DNA of 44,150 bases from Anaeromicrobium sp. (GTDB lineage: Bacteria > Bacillota > Clostridia > Peptostreptococcales > Thermotaleaceae), in assembly GCF_025210435.1 (NCBI RefSeq), contig NZ_JAOART010000095.1:1-44150 (forward strand), in the 5' to 3' direction. Below, piece after piece: positions 1 to 7,774 of the stretch (position 1 is the first letter of the stretch; the number at the start of each line of letters is the position of its first letter). The translations under genes were made by a program, and so were the position numbers. The notes below the pieces were generated by a model. The model was not told where the DNA came from, ran no database searches, and saw nothing but the letters and a program-made list of their open reading frames with translations.

Positions 1-51
1 TAAATAATTATATAAAATATTATAATAATTATAGATATCAATGGAATTTAA

Positions 52-88
52 AAAAGATGACTCCTGTACAATACAGAAATCATCTTTT
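52..88. terminator. Hairpin, possible bidirectional terminator
   Basis: AAAAGATGA (52-60) pairs with TCATCTTTT (80-88), and an inner CTGTA/TACAG stem (64-68/72-76) extends the hairpin. A/T runs on both sides allow termination on either strand. No gene is seen between base 1 and the tRNA at 278. The stretch also holds a second AT-rich inverted repeat (about 143-175), but nothing that looks coding. Confidence 0.45.
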
Positions 89-248
89 AGCATCTTAATC
101 TCTTTTTTTAGATTGTCCTTGACAAAGGTACCATTTTAGATAAGGTTCTTTTTTTATTTAAATAAATAAAAAGTTCCAGTCCATAAGGTTTCAAGAGGGT
201 AGAAAAAAGGGTAGAAGAATAGCACAAAATTTTATGAAAATAAAATAA

Positions 249-269
249 GCTAGGGTACTCAACCCTAGC
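249..269 (-). terminator. Terminator of tRNA-Leu(CAA)
   Basis: GCTAGGG (249-255) and CCCTAGC (263-269) form a 7-bp stem with a 7-nt loop. Read on the minus strand it lies just after the tRNA 3' end and is followed by a T-rich run (complement of 236-248). Confidence 0.75.
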
Positions 270-277
270 ATTTTCAA

Positions 278-364
278 TGGTGCCGAAAGAGGGACTCGAA
301 CCCTCACGAAGTTGCCCTCAATGGATTTTGAGTCCATCGCGTCTGCCAATTCCACCATTTCGGC
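278..364 (-). tRNA. tRNA-Leu (anticodon CAA)
   Basis: On the minus strand the acceptor arms GCCGAAA and TTTCGGC pair perfectly, followed by discriminator A and an encoded CCA (complement of 278-280). The anticodon stem ATGGA/TCCAT closes the loop CTCAAAA, giving anticodon CAA for UUG leucine codons. The long variable arm and the GGTTCGAGTCC T-loop are those of a class II leucine tRNA. It has its own promoter and terminator and is the only minus-strand gene seen. Confidence 0.96.
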
Positions 365-378
365 CTGTCTACTAACGT

Positions 379-407
379 AGTATAACATAAAAAGGAAAAA
401 GATTCAA
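379..407 (-). promoter_or_regulatory. Sigma-A promoter of tRNA-Leu(CAA)
   Basis: On the minus strand TTGAAT (complement of 402-407) and TATACT (complement of 379-384) are separated by 17 bp. Transcription would start about 8 bp before the tRNA 5' end at 364. Confidence 0.75.
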
Positions 408-424
408 GTGGCATCTTTTGAAAT

Positions 425-453
425 TTGATACTTATTAGTAATTATGGTAAACT
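425..453 (+). promoter_or_regulatory. Possible sigma-A promoter of the ydjM-like gene
   Basis: TTGATA (425-430), a 17-bp spacer and TAAACT (448-453) lie about 45 bp before the chosen start codon at 499. The -10 box is only a partial match, so this is a moderate call. Confidence 0.45.
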
Positions 454-498
454 AATATAGTGTATGATAATTTTGAAAATAATGAAAGGGGAATGATA

Positions 499-1440
499 AT
501 GGATCCATTAACTCATGCCATAATAGGGTTGGGTATAGGCTCTTTTGCTCAAAATACAATGGATATAACTAATCCATTAGTAATTGGATGCGTAATAGGG
601 TCTGTTATACCTGATATTGATATAGTGGCAAAAATAAAAGATGATTATTTATATTTAAAACACCATAGGGGAATGACACATACTATACCAGGATTAGGAG
701 TTTTATCTGCTATCATAGCTGGAGCATTAAAGTTGTTCTTTGCCGTATCCTTTGGAAAGTTATTCTTTTGGACTTTTCTAGGGGCATTATCCCATTCTCT
801 CTTTGACATGCTAAATTCCTATGGAGTAAAGCTTTTAAATCCAGTAGGTAATAGTAAGCAACAAAAGGGTATACTCATGTTGTATGATCCTATTATAAGT
901 ATATTATGTATACTACTTATGATAATAAAAAATAAAACTTGGATTTTTTATGGAAGTACTCTTGCTGTATTTGGTTCATATTTAATCTTTAAAGGTATAT
1001 CAAAAGAGTCTTCTAGGAAAAAAGTTTTAGGATACTATAAGGATAATAATGTGAAGGATGTAAGGATGCTACCTGCATTGATTGCTCCATATAAATGGGC
1101 ATTTGTTACTACAACAGATGACGAATATGTAGTGGGGCAATTTAATTGGATAAAAAATAAGGTAGAAGAAACGAAAAGATTTAAAAGACAATCTGAATAT
1201 GATGTGGAATTATTCAAAAAAAGTAATGTGGGTAAATATTTTAGCAATTTCACTCCCATATATCATATAAAAAGAGAAAAAGATGGCCCATATACGGTTT
1301 TAAAATCTACTGATTTAAGATATTATTTGAATAATAATTTTATGCATCATGCCACTGTAGTTTTGGATAAGGATGAAAATATAGTAAAGTCATTTTTCCA
1401 TCCCTATAAAATCCATAAAAATATACAAGTGGCAGAATAA
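499..1440 (+). CDS. YdjM-type membrane-bound metal-dependent hydrolase (DUF457)
   Basis: A 313-residue integral membrane protein of the YdjM/DUF457 family, annotated as inner-membrane metal-dependent hydrolases; the true substrate is not established. The family N-terminus MDPLTHAIIGLG is present, followed by the acidic PDIDI motif and HHRGMTHTIPG, whose His and Asp residues are the likely metal ligands. Several hydrophobic segments fill the first 180 residues; the last ~130 are soluble and polar. I chose ATG 499 because AGGGG (487-491) is spaced 7 nt from it and the protein then begins with the family motif. A GTG at 460 would add 13 atypical residues. In other bacteria some members are DNA-damage regulated; no LexA-type operator was recognised here. 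Confidence 0.85.
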   Translation: MDPLTHAIIGLGIGSFAQNTMDITNPLVIGCVIGSVIPDIDIVAKIKDDYLYLKHHRGMTHTIPGLGVLSAIIAGALKLFFAVSFGKLFFWTFLGALSHSLFDMLNSYGVKLLNPVGNSKQQKGILMLYDPIISILCILLMIIKNKTWIFYGSTLAVFGSYLIFKGISKESSRKKVLGYYKDNNVKDVRMLPALIAPYKWAFVTTTDDEYVVGQFNWIKNKVEETKRFKRQSEYDVELFKKSNVGKYFSNFTPIYHIKREKDGPYTVLKSTDLRYYLNNNFMHHATVVLDKDENIVKSFFHPYKIHKNIQVAE

Positions 1441-1487
1441 TAATTGACTTAAAAATATACAAGTATATAATCATAATTGTTAAAGGT

Positions 1488-1520
1488 AAAATATAGTTTA
1501 TAAGCTATATTTTATTTTTT
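1488..1520 (+). terminator. Intrinsic terminator after the ydjM-like gene
   Basis: AAAATATAG (1488-1496) pairs with CTATATTTT (1505-1513) and is followed by a T-rich tail. It separates this gene from the ECF sigma operon. Confidence 0.75.
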
Positions 1521-1597
1521 TACGCCACAGGAAATAATAAATTTTGAAAACTGTGGATAAGTAAAAATAAGGGGAAGTACGATTTTTGAGATTATAT

Positions 1598-1622
1598 GGA
1601 ACAAATTGAGAAATATTTCGTC
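1598..1622 (+). promoter_or_regulatory. ECF-type (autoregulatory) promoter of the sigma factor gene
   Basis: GGAAC (1598-1602), a 16-bp spacer and CGTC (1619-1622) match the -35/-10 pattern of SigW-like ECF promoters. The expected transcript start near 1630 lies before the GGAGG at 1641 and the GTG start at 1654. The layout implies that the sigma factor activates its own operon. This is inferred from the pattern. Confidence 0.65.
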
Positions 1623-1653
1623 TATATTAAATGAAAGAAAGGAGGAAATGGGT

Positions 1654-2247
1654 GTGCTAGATAGTGAAAAGTCTTTGATTAAGAAATGTCAAAGTGGTCA
1701 TGTGGAAAGTTTTGAATTGTTAATAAGGAATTATGAAAAGAGAGCTTTCAATATTGCCTATAGGATGTTGGGTAATGAAGCAGATGCTAGTGATGCAACT
1801 CAAGAAGCTTTTATAAAAGTTTATAAGCATATTAATAAATTTAAAGGTGATAGTAGTTTTTCCACTTGGCTCTATAGGATAGTAACTAATACGTGCTTAG
1901 ATATATTAAGAAAGAATAAAAACAGAAAAACCCTTTCCTATGATAATCCAAAGGAAACAGAAGAGGGGACAATAAAAAGGGAGTTTGTTGATCATAAAAA
2001 TAATACGGAAAAAACCCTTGAGAGACAAATGATTAAAAAGGAGCTACATGAATGTATAAATTCCTTGGGAGATAGTCATAAGACGGCCATAATTTTAAGG
2101 GATATAAATGGATTTTCCTATAAGGAAATAGCGAATATACTTAGTTGCTCTGAGGGAACTGTAAAATCCAAAATAAATAGGGCTAGGAAAAACTTGAAGA
2201 ATTTGCTAGAAGAAAAAAGGGAACTTTTTAAAGATCACATGGTCTAA
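1654..2247 (+). CDS. RNA polymerase ECF sigma factor (SigW-like)
   Basis: A 197-residue sigma-70 family protein of the extracytoplasmic-function type. Region 2 covers about residues 10-80 and includes YRMLGNEADASDATQEAFIK and the -10 recognition part SFSTWLYRIVTNTCLD. Region 4 covers about 130-185, with a helix-turn-helix at GFSYKEIANILSCSEGTVKS. Regions 1 and 3 are absent, as usual for ECF factors. GTG 1654 is preferred because GGAGG (1641-1645) is 8 nt upstream. ATG 1648 is only 2 nt from the SD, and a TTG at 1606 would lie inside the predicted promoter. The next gene, 22 nt downstream, encodes the cognate anti-sigma factor. The trigger is unknown; envelope stress is typical of this group. 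Confidence 0.9.
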   Translation: MLDSEKSLIKKCQSGHVESFELLIRNYEKRAFNIAYRMLGNEADASDATQEAFIKVYKHINKFKGDSSFSTWLYRIVTNTCLDILRKNKNRKTLSYDNPKETEEGTIKREFVDHKNNTEKTLERQMIKKELHECINSLGDSHKTAIILRDINGFSYKEIANILSCSEGTVKSKINRARKNLKNLLEEKRELFKDHMV

Positions 2248-2269
2248 AAATATAGAAAGGAGGAGTAAT

Positions 2270-3511
2270 ATGAAGTGTGTAGAATTTGAGGAAATGATTT
2301 CTCTTTATATAGATAATATGTTAGATGAAAAACAAAATGAAGAAGTTAGAAAACATATGGATCTTTGCAGTGAATGTAGGGAACTATATGAAGCACTACA
2401 GTTTAATGTTAACATGTGTGAAGAATTACCTATGATAGAACTGCCAGAAAACTTCCACAAAGAATTATATGAAAAACTTGTGGAAGCTAAAGAAGAAACG
2501 GATTTTGAACCTGTAAAAGAAAGTAAAGTAATTAAATTAAGAGATAGATTTAAAAGAAGATGGAAAGTATATAGTTCTGTGGCAGCTCTCTTTATAGTAT
2601 TATTAGGTTCAATGGCTAATATGGGAAGCCTAGATAAAGGGGAAATGATGGAAGAGTCTATTGAGTCAGTCCCAGAGATGAGTATGGATAGGGCCCAATC
2701 AGCACCTAATCTAATGATGGCAGGAGAGCCAGAAATGGCAAAGACTGAGATGAAGGTAAAAGAAAGAGGCATGGATGATAAAAGCTATGGTGTCCTTCAC
2801 GAAGGACAATCTAGAGTTAATCCAGTTGCCATAGAAAATCAAAAAATAATTAAAAATACCTATATGAGTATATCCGTATCGGATTTTAATGGGGTCTATG
2901 ATAATATTAATAATAAAACTAAGGAATTAATGGGGTATATGGAATTTAGTAATATATATGATATTCATGATAATTTAAAGGCAGGAAACTTTACCATAAG
3001 GATTCCAAAGGCAAATAGTGAGGAAATGATAGAGTTTACAAAGAATCTTGGTAAGGTAAATAATATTGAATCTAATGCTCAAAATGTGACGAATCAGTAT
3101 TATGATACGGAAAATAAGATTAAAAATAAAAAGGTTCAAGAAGAAAGATTAAGAAGTATAATGGAAAAGGCCACAAAGGTTGAAGATATTTTACAAATAG
3201 AGAGGGAACTAAATAGGGTTAGGATGGAAATTGACTCTTTAGAGGGAACTATTAAAAATTGGGATAATGGAGTTGCGTATTCTACCATAACTTTAGAAGT
3301 AAGGGAAATGAAGAATAAGGAAAACAAGATAGAGCCCATAGATAAGACCCTATGGCAAAGGGCAAAGGAAGGGTTCATAGGCAGTATAAATAATATTGTA
3401 AATAAGATAGAATACCTTTTAGTGAAAGTAATTTCAAATATTCCTAACTTAATCCTTGTAGGAACTATAGTTGGTGGTGTATATTTATTATACAGAAGGT
3501 TTAAAAAATGA
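2270..3511 (+). CDS. Zinc-finger anti-sigma factor fused to a DUF4349 domain
   Basis: A 413-residue membrane protein. The N-terminal zf-HC2 anti-sigma domain (1-45) carries the zinc motif HMDLCSEC, which in this family binds and inhibits the partner ECF sigma factor in the cytoplasm. One transmembrane segment follows at about 98-115, then an acidic, Met-rich linker and a DUF4349 domain (about 190-400) with predicted coiled coil around 280-330. A second hydrophobic helix lies near the C-terminus (about 388-405) and ends in YRRFKK. The DUF4349 part is therefore probably extracytoplasmic and may sense the signal. It is co-transcribed with the sigma gene and has a strong SD (AGGAGG). The fusion is longer than a simple ~80-200 residue anti-sigma factor. 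Confidence 0.88.
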   Translation: MKCVEFEEMISLYIDNMLDEKQNEEVRKHMDLCSECRELYEALQFNVNMCEELPMIELPENFHKELYEKLVEAKEETDFEPVKESKVIKLRDRFKRRWKVYSSVAALFIVLLGSMANMGSLDKGEMMEESIESVPEMSMDRAQSAPNLMMAGEPEMAKTEMKVKERGMDDKSYGVLHEGQSRVNPVAIENQKIIKNTYMSISVSDFNGVYDNINNKTKELMGYMEFSNIYDIHDNLKAGNFTIRIPKANSEEMIEFTKNLGKVNNIESNAQNVTNQYYDTENKIKNKKVQEERLRSIMEKATKVEDILQIERELNRVRMEIDSLEGTIKNWDNGVAYSTITLEVREMKNKENKIEPIDKTLWQRAKEGFIGSINNIVNKIEYLLVKVISNIPNLILVGTIVGGVYLLYRRFKK

Positions 3512-3537
3512 TAATGGTTAACCATTATCATTTTTTT
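3503..3537 (+). terminator. Perfectly palindromic terminator of the ECF operon
   Basis: Bases 3503-3536 form a perfect inverted repeat centred at 3519/3520 (GGTTAACC core) ending in T7. The left arm overlaps the anti-sigma stop codon (3509-3511). The symmetry allows termination on both strands. Confidence 0.85.
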
Positions 3538-3560
3538 GCATGGAAATTAAATAAAGGACT

Positions 3561-3590
3561 TTGAAGAAGTAATTAGAATATGTTTATTAT
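3561..3590 (+). promoter_or_regulatory. Probable promoter of polA-coaE-slt
   Basis: TTGAAG (3561-3566), an 18-bp spacer and TATTAT (3585-3590) lie about 60 bp before the polA start. Confidence 0.45.
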
Positions 3591-3651
3591 ATTATGTTAA
3601 TTATTAATATAGTGAGATATTTTATATACAACAGCTTAAGGAGAGGATATT

Positions 3652-6306
3652 TTGAATAAAAAAATAGTTATTATAGACGGGAATAGTTTAATAAATAGAA
3701 CTTTTTATGCACTCCCTATTCATATGGCAAATAAAGAGGGGTTACACACTAATGCCATATATGGATTTGTAAATATATTAAATAAAATATATAAGGACTA
3801 TAATCCTGACTATATTACTGTTGCCTTTGACATGAAAAAGCCTACTTTTAGGCATAATGAGTTTAAAGAGTATAAGGCGGGAAGAAAGAAGATGCCAGAG
3901 GAATTGGCTGAACAAATGCCCGTATTAAAGGAAGTGTTAGACGCATTTAATATACATAGGGTAGAACTTGAAGGCTTTGAGGCAGACGATTTGATTGGTA
4001 CATTGGCTAAGTTTTGTGAAAATAAAGATGTATCACCAATAATCATTACTGGAGATAAGGATGCCCTTCAATTGGCTTCAGATAAGACTAAAGTATTAAT
4101 AACAAAAAAAGGTATAAGTACCTTAGAAGAATATGGATATGATGAAGTATTAGATAAGTATGGAGTAACTCCTACTGAATTTATAGATGTAAAGGGCCTT
4201 ATGGGAGACAAATCAGATAATATACCAGGTGTACCTGGAATAGGTGAAAAAACTGCCATAAAGCTTATTAAGGAGCATAAGAGTATAGAAAATCTCCTTG
4301 GTAACTTAGAAGGTCTTACAAAGAAGATGAAGGAAAAACTTACGGAAAATGCAGAACAGGCTATTCTTAGTAAGAGATTAGCTACTATCATAGTAGACGT
4401 TCCTGTGGAAGTTTCCTTAGATGAACTCAAAAGGGAAGAGCCTAATAGGGAAAGGGTTATAGAATTATTTAATAAATTAGAGTTCAAAAAATTATTAAAG
4501 GATTTTCACATTAAAAAGGAAAAGAAAGAACATGTGGAGTCTGATAAAGAAGTTAATATTATAGATTCTATAGAAAAGGCAAAGTCCTTAAATGAAAAGA
4601 TAATTGAAAATAAAGAGTTCGTATTAAAAATATTTAGTGATCACAATAATATTAGGGATGAAAAAATAATAGGTACCTTTATTTTAGTCCAAAATGAGAT
4701 ATATTTTATTAAGGATGATAATCTTTTAGAAGAGTTAAAAAAAGTCCTTGAGGATAATCATATTAAAAAAATAGGATATGAGATAAAGCAAGATATGATT
4801 AGTTTAAAAGAATATGATATTAAACTTGATGGTATCCTTATGGATGTGAAGCTAGGAGCATATTTAATAGATCCATCTAAAAAGGATTATCATATAAGCA
4901 ATATATATGATGAATTTTTAGATGAATACATAGAAAATGAAGAAGAATTATTAGGAAAAGGAAAGGGTAAGTTAAACTACTCTCAGCTAGAGGAAGAAAA
5001 GCTAATGTCTTATGGAGGAAATTTAGTTACTGCTGTATCTAAGTTAGGTGGACCTATAGAGGAAAGAATGAAAGAAGACGATTTGTATGAGTTATACATG
5101 GATGTGGAACTTCCTCTTATTAAGGTACTAGGTAGTATGGAATATATAGGTTTTAAAGTGGATAGGGAAAAATTAAAGGAAATTGGAAAAGAACTAGATG
5201 AGAAAATAATTAGTTTGACTGCTCAAATATATGCATATGCAGATGAAGAATTTAATATTAATTCTACAAAACAATTAGGAGTTATATTATTTGATAAATT
5301 AGATCTTCCACCGGTGAAGAAGACTAAAACAGGATATTCAACTAATGCGGAGGTATTAGAAAAACTATATGATAAACATGACATAATACCTAGGATTATA
5401 GAGTATAGACAATTGGTAAAATTAAAATCCACATACGTAGATGGTCTAGAGTCTGTTATAAGTGAAAAAACTGGAAAAATACACTCAAGTTTCAATCAAA
5501 TGGTAACGGCAACGGGAAGAATAAGTAGTACAGAACCTAATTTACAAAATATACCTATAAAATTGGAAATGGGAAGAAACATAAGAAAGGTATTTGTACC
5601 TACTAGTGATGAATATACTTTATTAGATGCGGATTATTCCCAAATAGAATTAAGGGTATTAGCCCACATATGTGATGATGAAAATCTGATTGAGGCTTTC
5701 AGAAAAGGGCAAGATATTCATAAGACAACAGCATCTAAAGTATTTGATGTACCTATGGATAGTGTTACTTCCATACAAAGAAGTAAGGCTAAGGCTGTAA
5801 ACTTTGGAATAGTATATGGCATAAGTGATTATGGACTTTCTGAAAACTTACATATAACTAAGAAGGAAGCTAAAAAATACATAGATGAATATCTAAATAA
5901 ATACCATGGTGTTAAGGAATATATGGAAAACATAGTGAAAGAAGGGAAAGAACATGGATATGTTACAACCCTTTTAAATAGAAGAAGATATATACCAGAG
6001 CTTAAAGCTAAAAACTTCAACTTAAGATCATTTGGAGAAAGAACTGCCATGAATACGCCTATACAAGGGACTGCAGCAGACATTATTAAAATAGCCATGG
6101 TAAAAGTATATGAGAGACTAAAAGAAAATAATTTAAAATCCAGATTAATACTTCAGGTACATGATGAGTTGATAATAGAGGTACATAAGGATGAAATGGA
6201 TATGGTTAAAAATATATTGAAAGAAGAAATGGAAAATGCAGTTAGCCTACAAGTACCACTAGATATAGATATGAATGAAGGTGTAAGCTGGTATGAAACT
6301 AAGTAA
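3652..6306 (+). CDS. polA: DNA polymerase I
   Basis: An 884-residue family A polymerase for Okazaki-fragment processing and repair synthesis. The N-terminal 5'-3' exonuclease/FEN domain (1-290) has GFEADDLIGTLA, GDKDALQLA and a helix-hairpin-helix near GVPGIGEKTA. The central 3'-5' exonuclease fold (about 300-470) lacks the first-motif DxE acid pair (VLKIFSDHNN in its place), so proofreading is probably dead, as in Bacillus-type Pol I. The polymerase domain has motif A DADYSQIELR (catalytic D661), the O-helix RSKAKAVNFGIVYG (from R710) and motif C QVHDEL (H837-D838-E839). The start is TTG 3652 behind AGGAGAGG. It leads a polA-coaE-transglycosylase operon. Confidence 0.97.
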   Translation: MNKKIVIIDGNSLINRTFYALPIHMANKEGLHTNAIYGFVNILNKIYKDYNPDYITVAFDMKKPTFRHNEFKEYKAGRKKMPEELAEQMPVLKEVLDAFNIHRVELEGFEADDLIGTLAKFCENKDVSPIIITGDKDALQLASDKTKVLITKKGISTLEEYGYDEVLDKYGVTPTEFIDVKGLMGDKSDNIPGVPGIGEKTAIKLIKEHKSIENLLGNLEGLTKKMKEKLTENAEQAILSKRLATIIVDVPVEVSLDELKREEPNRERVIELFNKLEFKKLLKDFHIKKEKKEHVESDKEVNIIDSIEKAKSLNEKIIENKEFVLKIFSDHNNIRDEKIIGTFILVQNEIYFIKDDNLLEELKKVLEDNHIKKIGYEIKQDMISLKEYDIKLDGILMDVKLGAYLIDPSKKDYHISNIYDEFLDEYIENEEELLGKGKGKLNYSQLEEEKLMSYGGNLVTAVSKLGGPIEERMKEDDLYELYMDVELPLIKVLGSMEYIGFKVDREKLKEIGKELDEKIISLTAQIYAYADEEFNINSTKQLGVILFDKLDLPPVKKTKTGYSTNAEVLEKLYDKHDIIPRIIEYRQLVKLKSTYVDGLESVISEKTGKIHSSFNQMVTATGRISSTEPNLQNIPIKLEMGRNIRKVFVPTSDEYTLLDADYSQIELRVLAHICDDENLIEAFRKGQDIHKTTASKVFDVPMDSVTSIQRSKAKAVNFGIVYGISDYGLSENLHITKKEAKKYIDEYLNKYHGVKEYMENIVKEGKEHGYVTTLLNRRRYIPELKAKNFNLRSFGERTAMNTPIQGTAADIIKIAMVKVYERLKENNLKSRLILQVHDELIIEVHKDEMDMVKNILKEEMENAVSLQVPLDIDMNEGVSWYETK

Positions 6307-6319
6307 GGATGATGGCAGG

Positions 6320-6922
6320 ATGACTAAAGTAGTTGGATTAACGGGAGGTATTGCATCAGGAAAAAGTACAGTATCTAATATATTAAAGAAGGAAAATATA
6401 CCTATAATTGATGCGGATTTAATAAGTAGGCAGATTGTAGAGCCAGGAAGTTCTACTCTTTATGAGATTGCTAAAGTCTTTGGTGAACATATACTAAGGG
6501 AAGATGGCACTTTAAATCGAGAGAAACTTGGGAGTATAGTTTTTTCTGACAAATGTAAATTAGAGAAACTAAATGAAATAACCCATAAAAAAATAAGGGA
6601 AGAAATAGTAGGGAAAATAGAAGAACTAAAAGGGAAAAATAAACTAATTATAGTAGATGCGCCCCTTTTACTAGAGGCCAAAATGACAGATTTGGTAGAT
6701 GAAGTTTGGCTAGTTATGGTAGATGAGCAGGTTCAAACAGATAGGTTAATGAAGAGAAATCATTTGTCTAGGGAGGAAGCCATAAAAAGAATAAAATCTC
6801 AAATGAGTTTAGAAGAAAAGAAAGAATATGCCCATATAATCATTGACAATAATAATAATATATCCCAGTTAGAAAAGCAGGTGGAGTACATACTTAAAAA
6901 TCTTATGGGAGGTTTAAATTGA
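6320..6922 (+). CDS. coaE: Dephospho-CoA kinase
   Basis: A 200-residue P-loop kinase that phosphorylates the 3'-OH of dephospho-CoA, the last step of coenzyme A synthesis, in the cytosol. The family N-terminus KVVGLTGGIASGKST contains the Walker A loop. DADLISRQIVEPG and DAPLLLEA are typical substrate and lid motifs, and RMKRN-type basic residues lie in the second half. ATG 6320 was chosen because the protein then starts at the usual place and TAAGGA (6304-6309) is 10 nt upstream. An in-frame ATG at 6293 would overlap polA by 14 nt and add nine non-conserved residues. polA-coaE adjacency is common in Firmicutes. Confidence 0.95.
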   Translation: MTKVVGLTGGIASGKSTVSNILKKENIPIIDADLISRQIVEPGSSTLYEIAKVFGEHILREDGTLNREKLGSIVFSDKCKLEKLNEITHKKIREEIVGKIEELKGKNKLIIVDAPLLLEAKMTDLVDEVWLVMVDEQVQTDRLMKRNHLSREEAIKRIKSQMSLEEKKEYAHIIIDNNNNISQLEKQVEYILKNLMGGLN

Positions 6923-7494
6923 TTTTAATTGACTTGAGAAAACATAAAATCTTAATTCTCGTAGCCACTGTAATTATTATTGCCACTAGTAGCCTTATGA
7001 GTATAAACTGGGTTCTAAAGGTAATATATCCAACGGACTATAATGAAATTGTATATAAATATGCTTATGAATACGATTTGGATCCCTATTTAGTTTTTTC
7101 AATAATAAAGGCTGAAAGTAAATTTAAAGAAGAGGCCACCTCAAAAAAGGATGCTAAGGGCCTTATGCAAATAGCACCCATAACAGGTAGATGGGCTGCA
7201 GATGTATTAAAAATAGAGAATTATAATGAAGATATGCTTTATGTACCAGAAACAAACATTAGAATGGGATGTTGGTATTTAAGCACTTTGAAAAAGGAGT
7301 TTGATGGAAACCTTAGAAATATTATAGCTGCATATAATGCAGGTAGTGGAAATGTAAAAAAGTGGCTAAGTGATAACACCTACTCACAAAATGGAGAGTT
7401 AGTACAAATACCCTTTGAAGAAACTAGGAAATATACGGTGAAAGTTTTAACAGGATATAAGGTATACAAAATAATATATGAAAAGAATACATAA
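6919..7494 (+). CDS. Membrane-anchored lytic transglycosylase (SLT domain)
   Basis: A 191-residue SLT-type peptidoglycan lytic transglycosylase. An N-terminal hydrophobic anchor (about 10-32) puts the enzyme on the outer face of the membrane. The catalytic domain has SIIKAESKF with the predicted catalytic Glu66, GLMQIAP, and the late motif NIIAAYNAGSGNV. It would cleave the MurNAc-GlcNAc bond to give 1,6-anhydro ends. The TTG start at 6919 overlaps the coaE stop and is served by GGGAGG (6907-6912), implying translational coupling. The gene order coaE-slt is shared by many Clostridia. Confidence 0.92.
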   Translation: MILIDLRKHKILILVATVIIIATSSLMSINWVLKVIYPTDYNEIVYKYAYEYDLDPYLVFSIIKAESKFKEEATSKKDAKGLMQIAPITGRWAADVLKIENYNEDMLYVPETNIRMGCWYLSTLKKEFDGNLRNIIAAYNAGSGNVKKWLSDNTYSQNGELVQIPFEETRKYTVKVLTGYKVYKIIYEKNT

Positions 7495-7510
7495 TAGATA
7501 GATTTAATAT

Positions 7511-7558
7511 TAAGTTGGCCAAAAGGTGAAAAATGACAAAATTCTTTTGGCTAACTTA
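7511..7558 (+). terminator. Long hairpin at the end of the polA operon
   Basis: A 15-bp stem, TAAGTTGGCCAAAAG (7511-7525) with CTTTTGGCTAACTTA (7544-7558), has one G-T pair and an 18-nt loop. No clean U-tract follows now. The base of the stem is where the mobile repeat at 7559 begins, so the insertion may have displaced the original 3' flank. Confidence 0.5.
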
Positions 7559-7714
7559 GGCATATTCAAAAAATAAAATAGCCATTTCACTGGCTATTTG
7601 AATTATTTTCCTCGTTATGGAATCGCTTACATATGTTTAATATGCTCGCTTACCATGCCTTGAAAATGATCCAAATTCCTCAGAGAACTGACTAGTTTAT
7701 TTTTTTCATATGCC
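7559..7714. mobile_element. MITE-like element, copy A
   Basis: A 156-bp non-coding element with terminal inverted repeats: the left end GGCATATTCAAAAAATAAA matches the complement of the right end at 17 of 19 positions. It is flanked by TTA on both sides (7556-7558 and 7715-7717), as expected of a 3-bp target duplication. It is the same length as copy B at 14930-15085 and differs from it at 8 positions. It encodes no transposase, so it would need one supplied in trans. An internal 8-bp stem (7576-7583/7592-7599) and a repeated TCGCTTAC (at 7623 and 7646) are conserved in both copies. Confidence 0.65.
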
Positions 7715-7747
7715 TTAATAATTATACAATAAATTCAATTCTATTAG

Positions 7748-7774
7748 CTTACCATATTGAATTAAATTGGTAAG
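7748..7774. promoter_or_regulatory. Operator-like inverted repeat over the -35 region
   Basis: CTTACCA (7748-7754) and TGGTAAG (7768-7774) are a perfect 7-bp inverted repeat spaced by 13 bp. They straddle the -35 box of the promoter before the nicotinate phosphoribosyltransferase gene. A second inverted repeat, AATTCAAT/ATTGAATT (about 7732-7763), overlaps it. The regulator is unknown. Confidence 0.4.

Noticed and set aside
278-364. tRNA-Leu(CAA) as a phage or island attachment site
   Set aside because: No repeat of the tRNA 3' end and no integrase gene is seen in the window.
191-388. A 65-codon minus-strand reading frame
   Set aside because: It is the read-through of tRNA-Leu(CAA) plus its flanks; the central residues are a translation of the tRNA itself.
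460-498. Upstream GTG start for the ydjM-like gene
   Set aside because: ATG 499 has a better-spaced SD and starts with the family motif MDPLTHA; the extension is not family-like.
1606-1653. TTG start at 1606 for the ECF sigma factor
   Set aside because: It lies within the predicted promoter spacer and has no SD; GTG 1654 has GGAGG 8 nt upstream.
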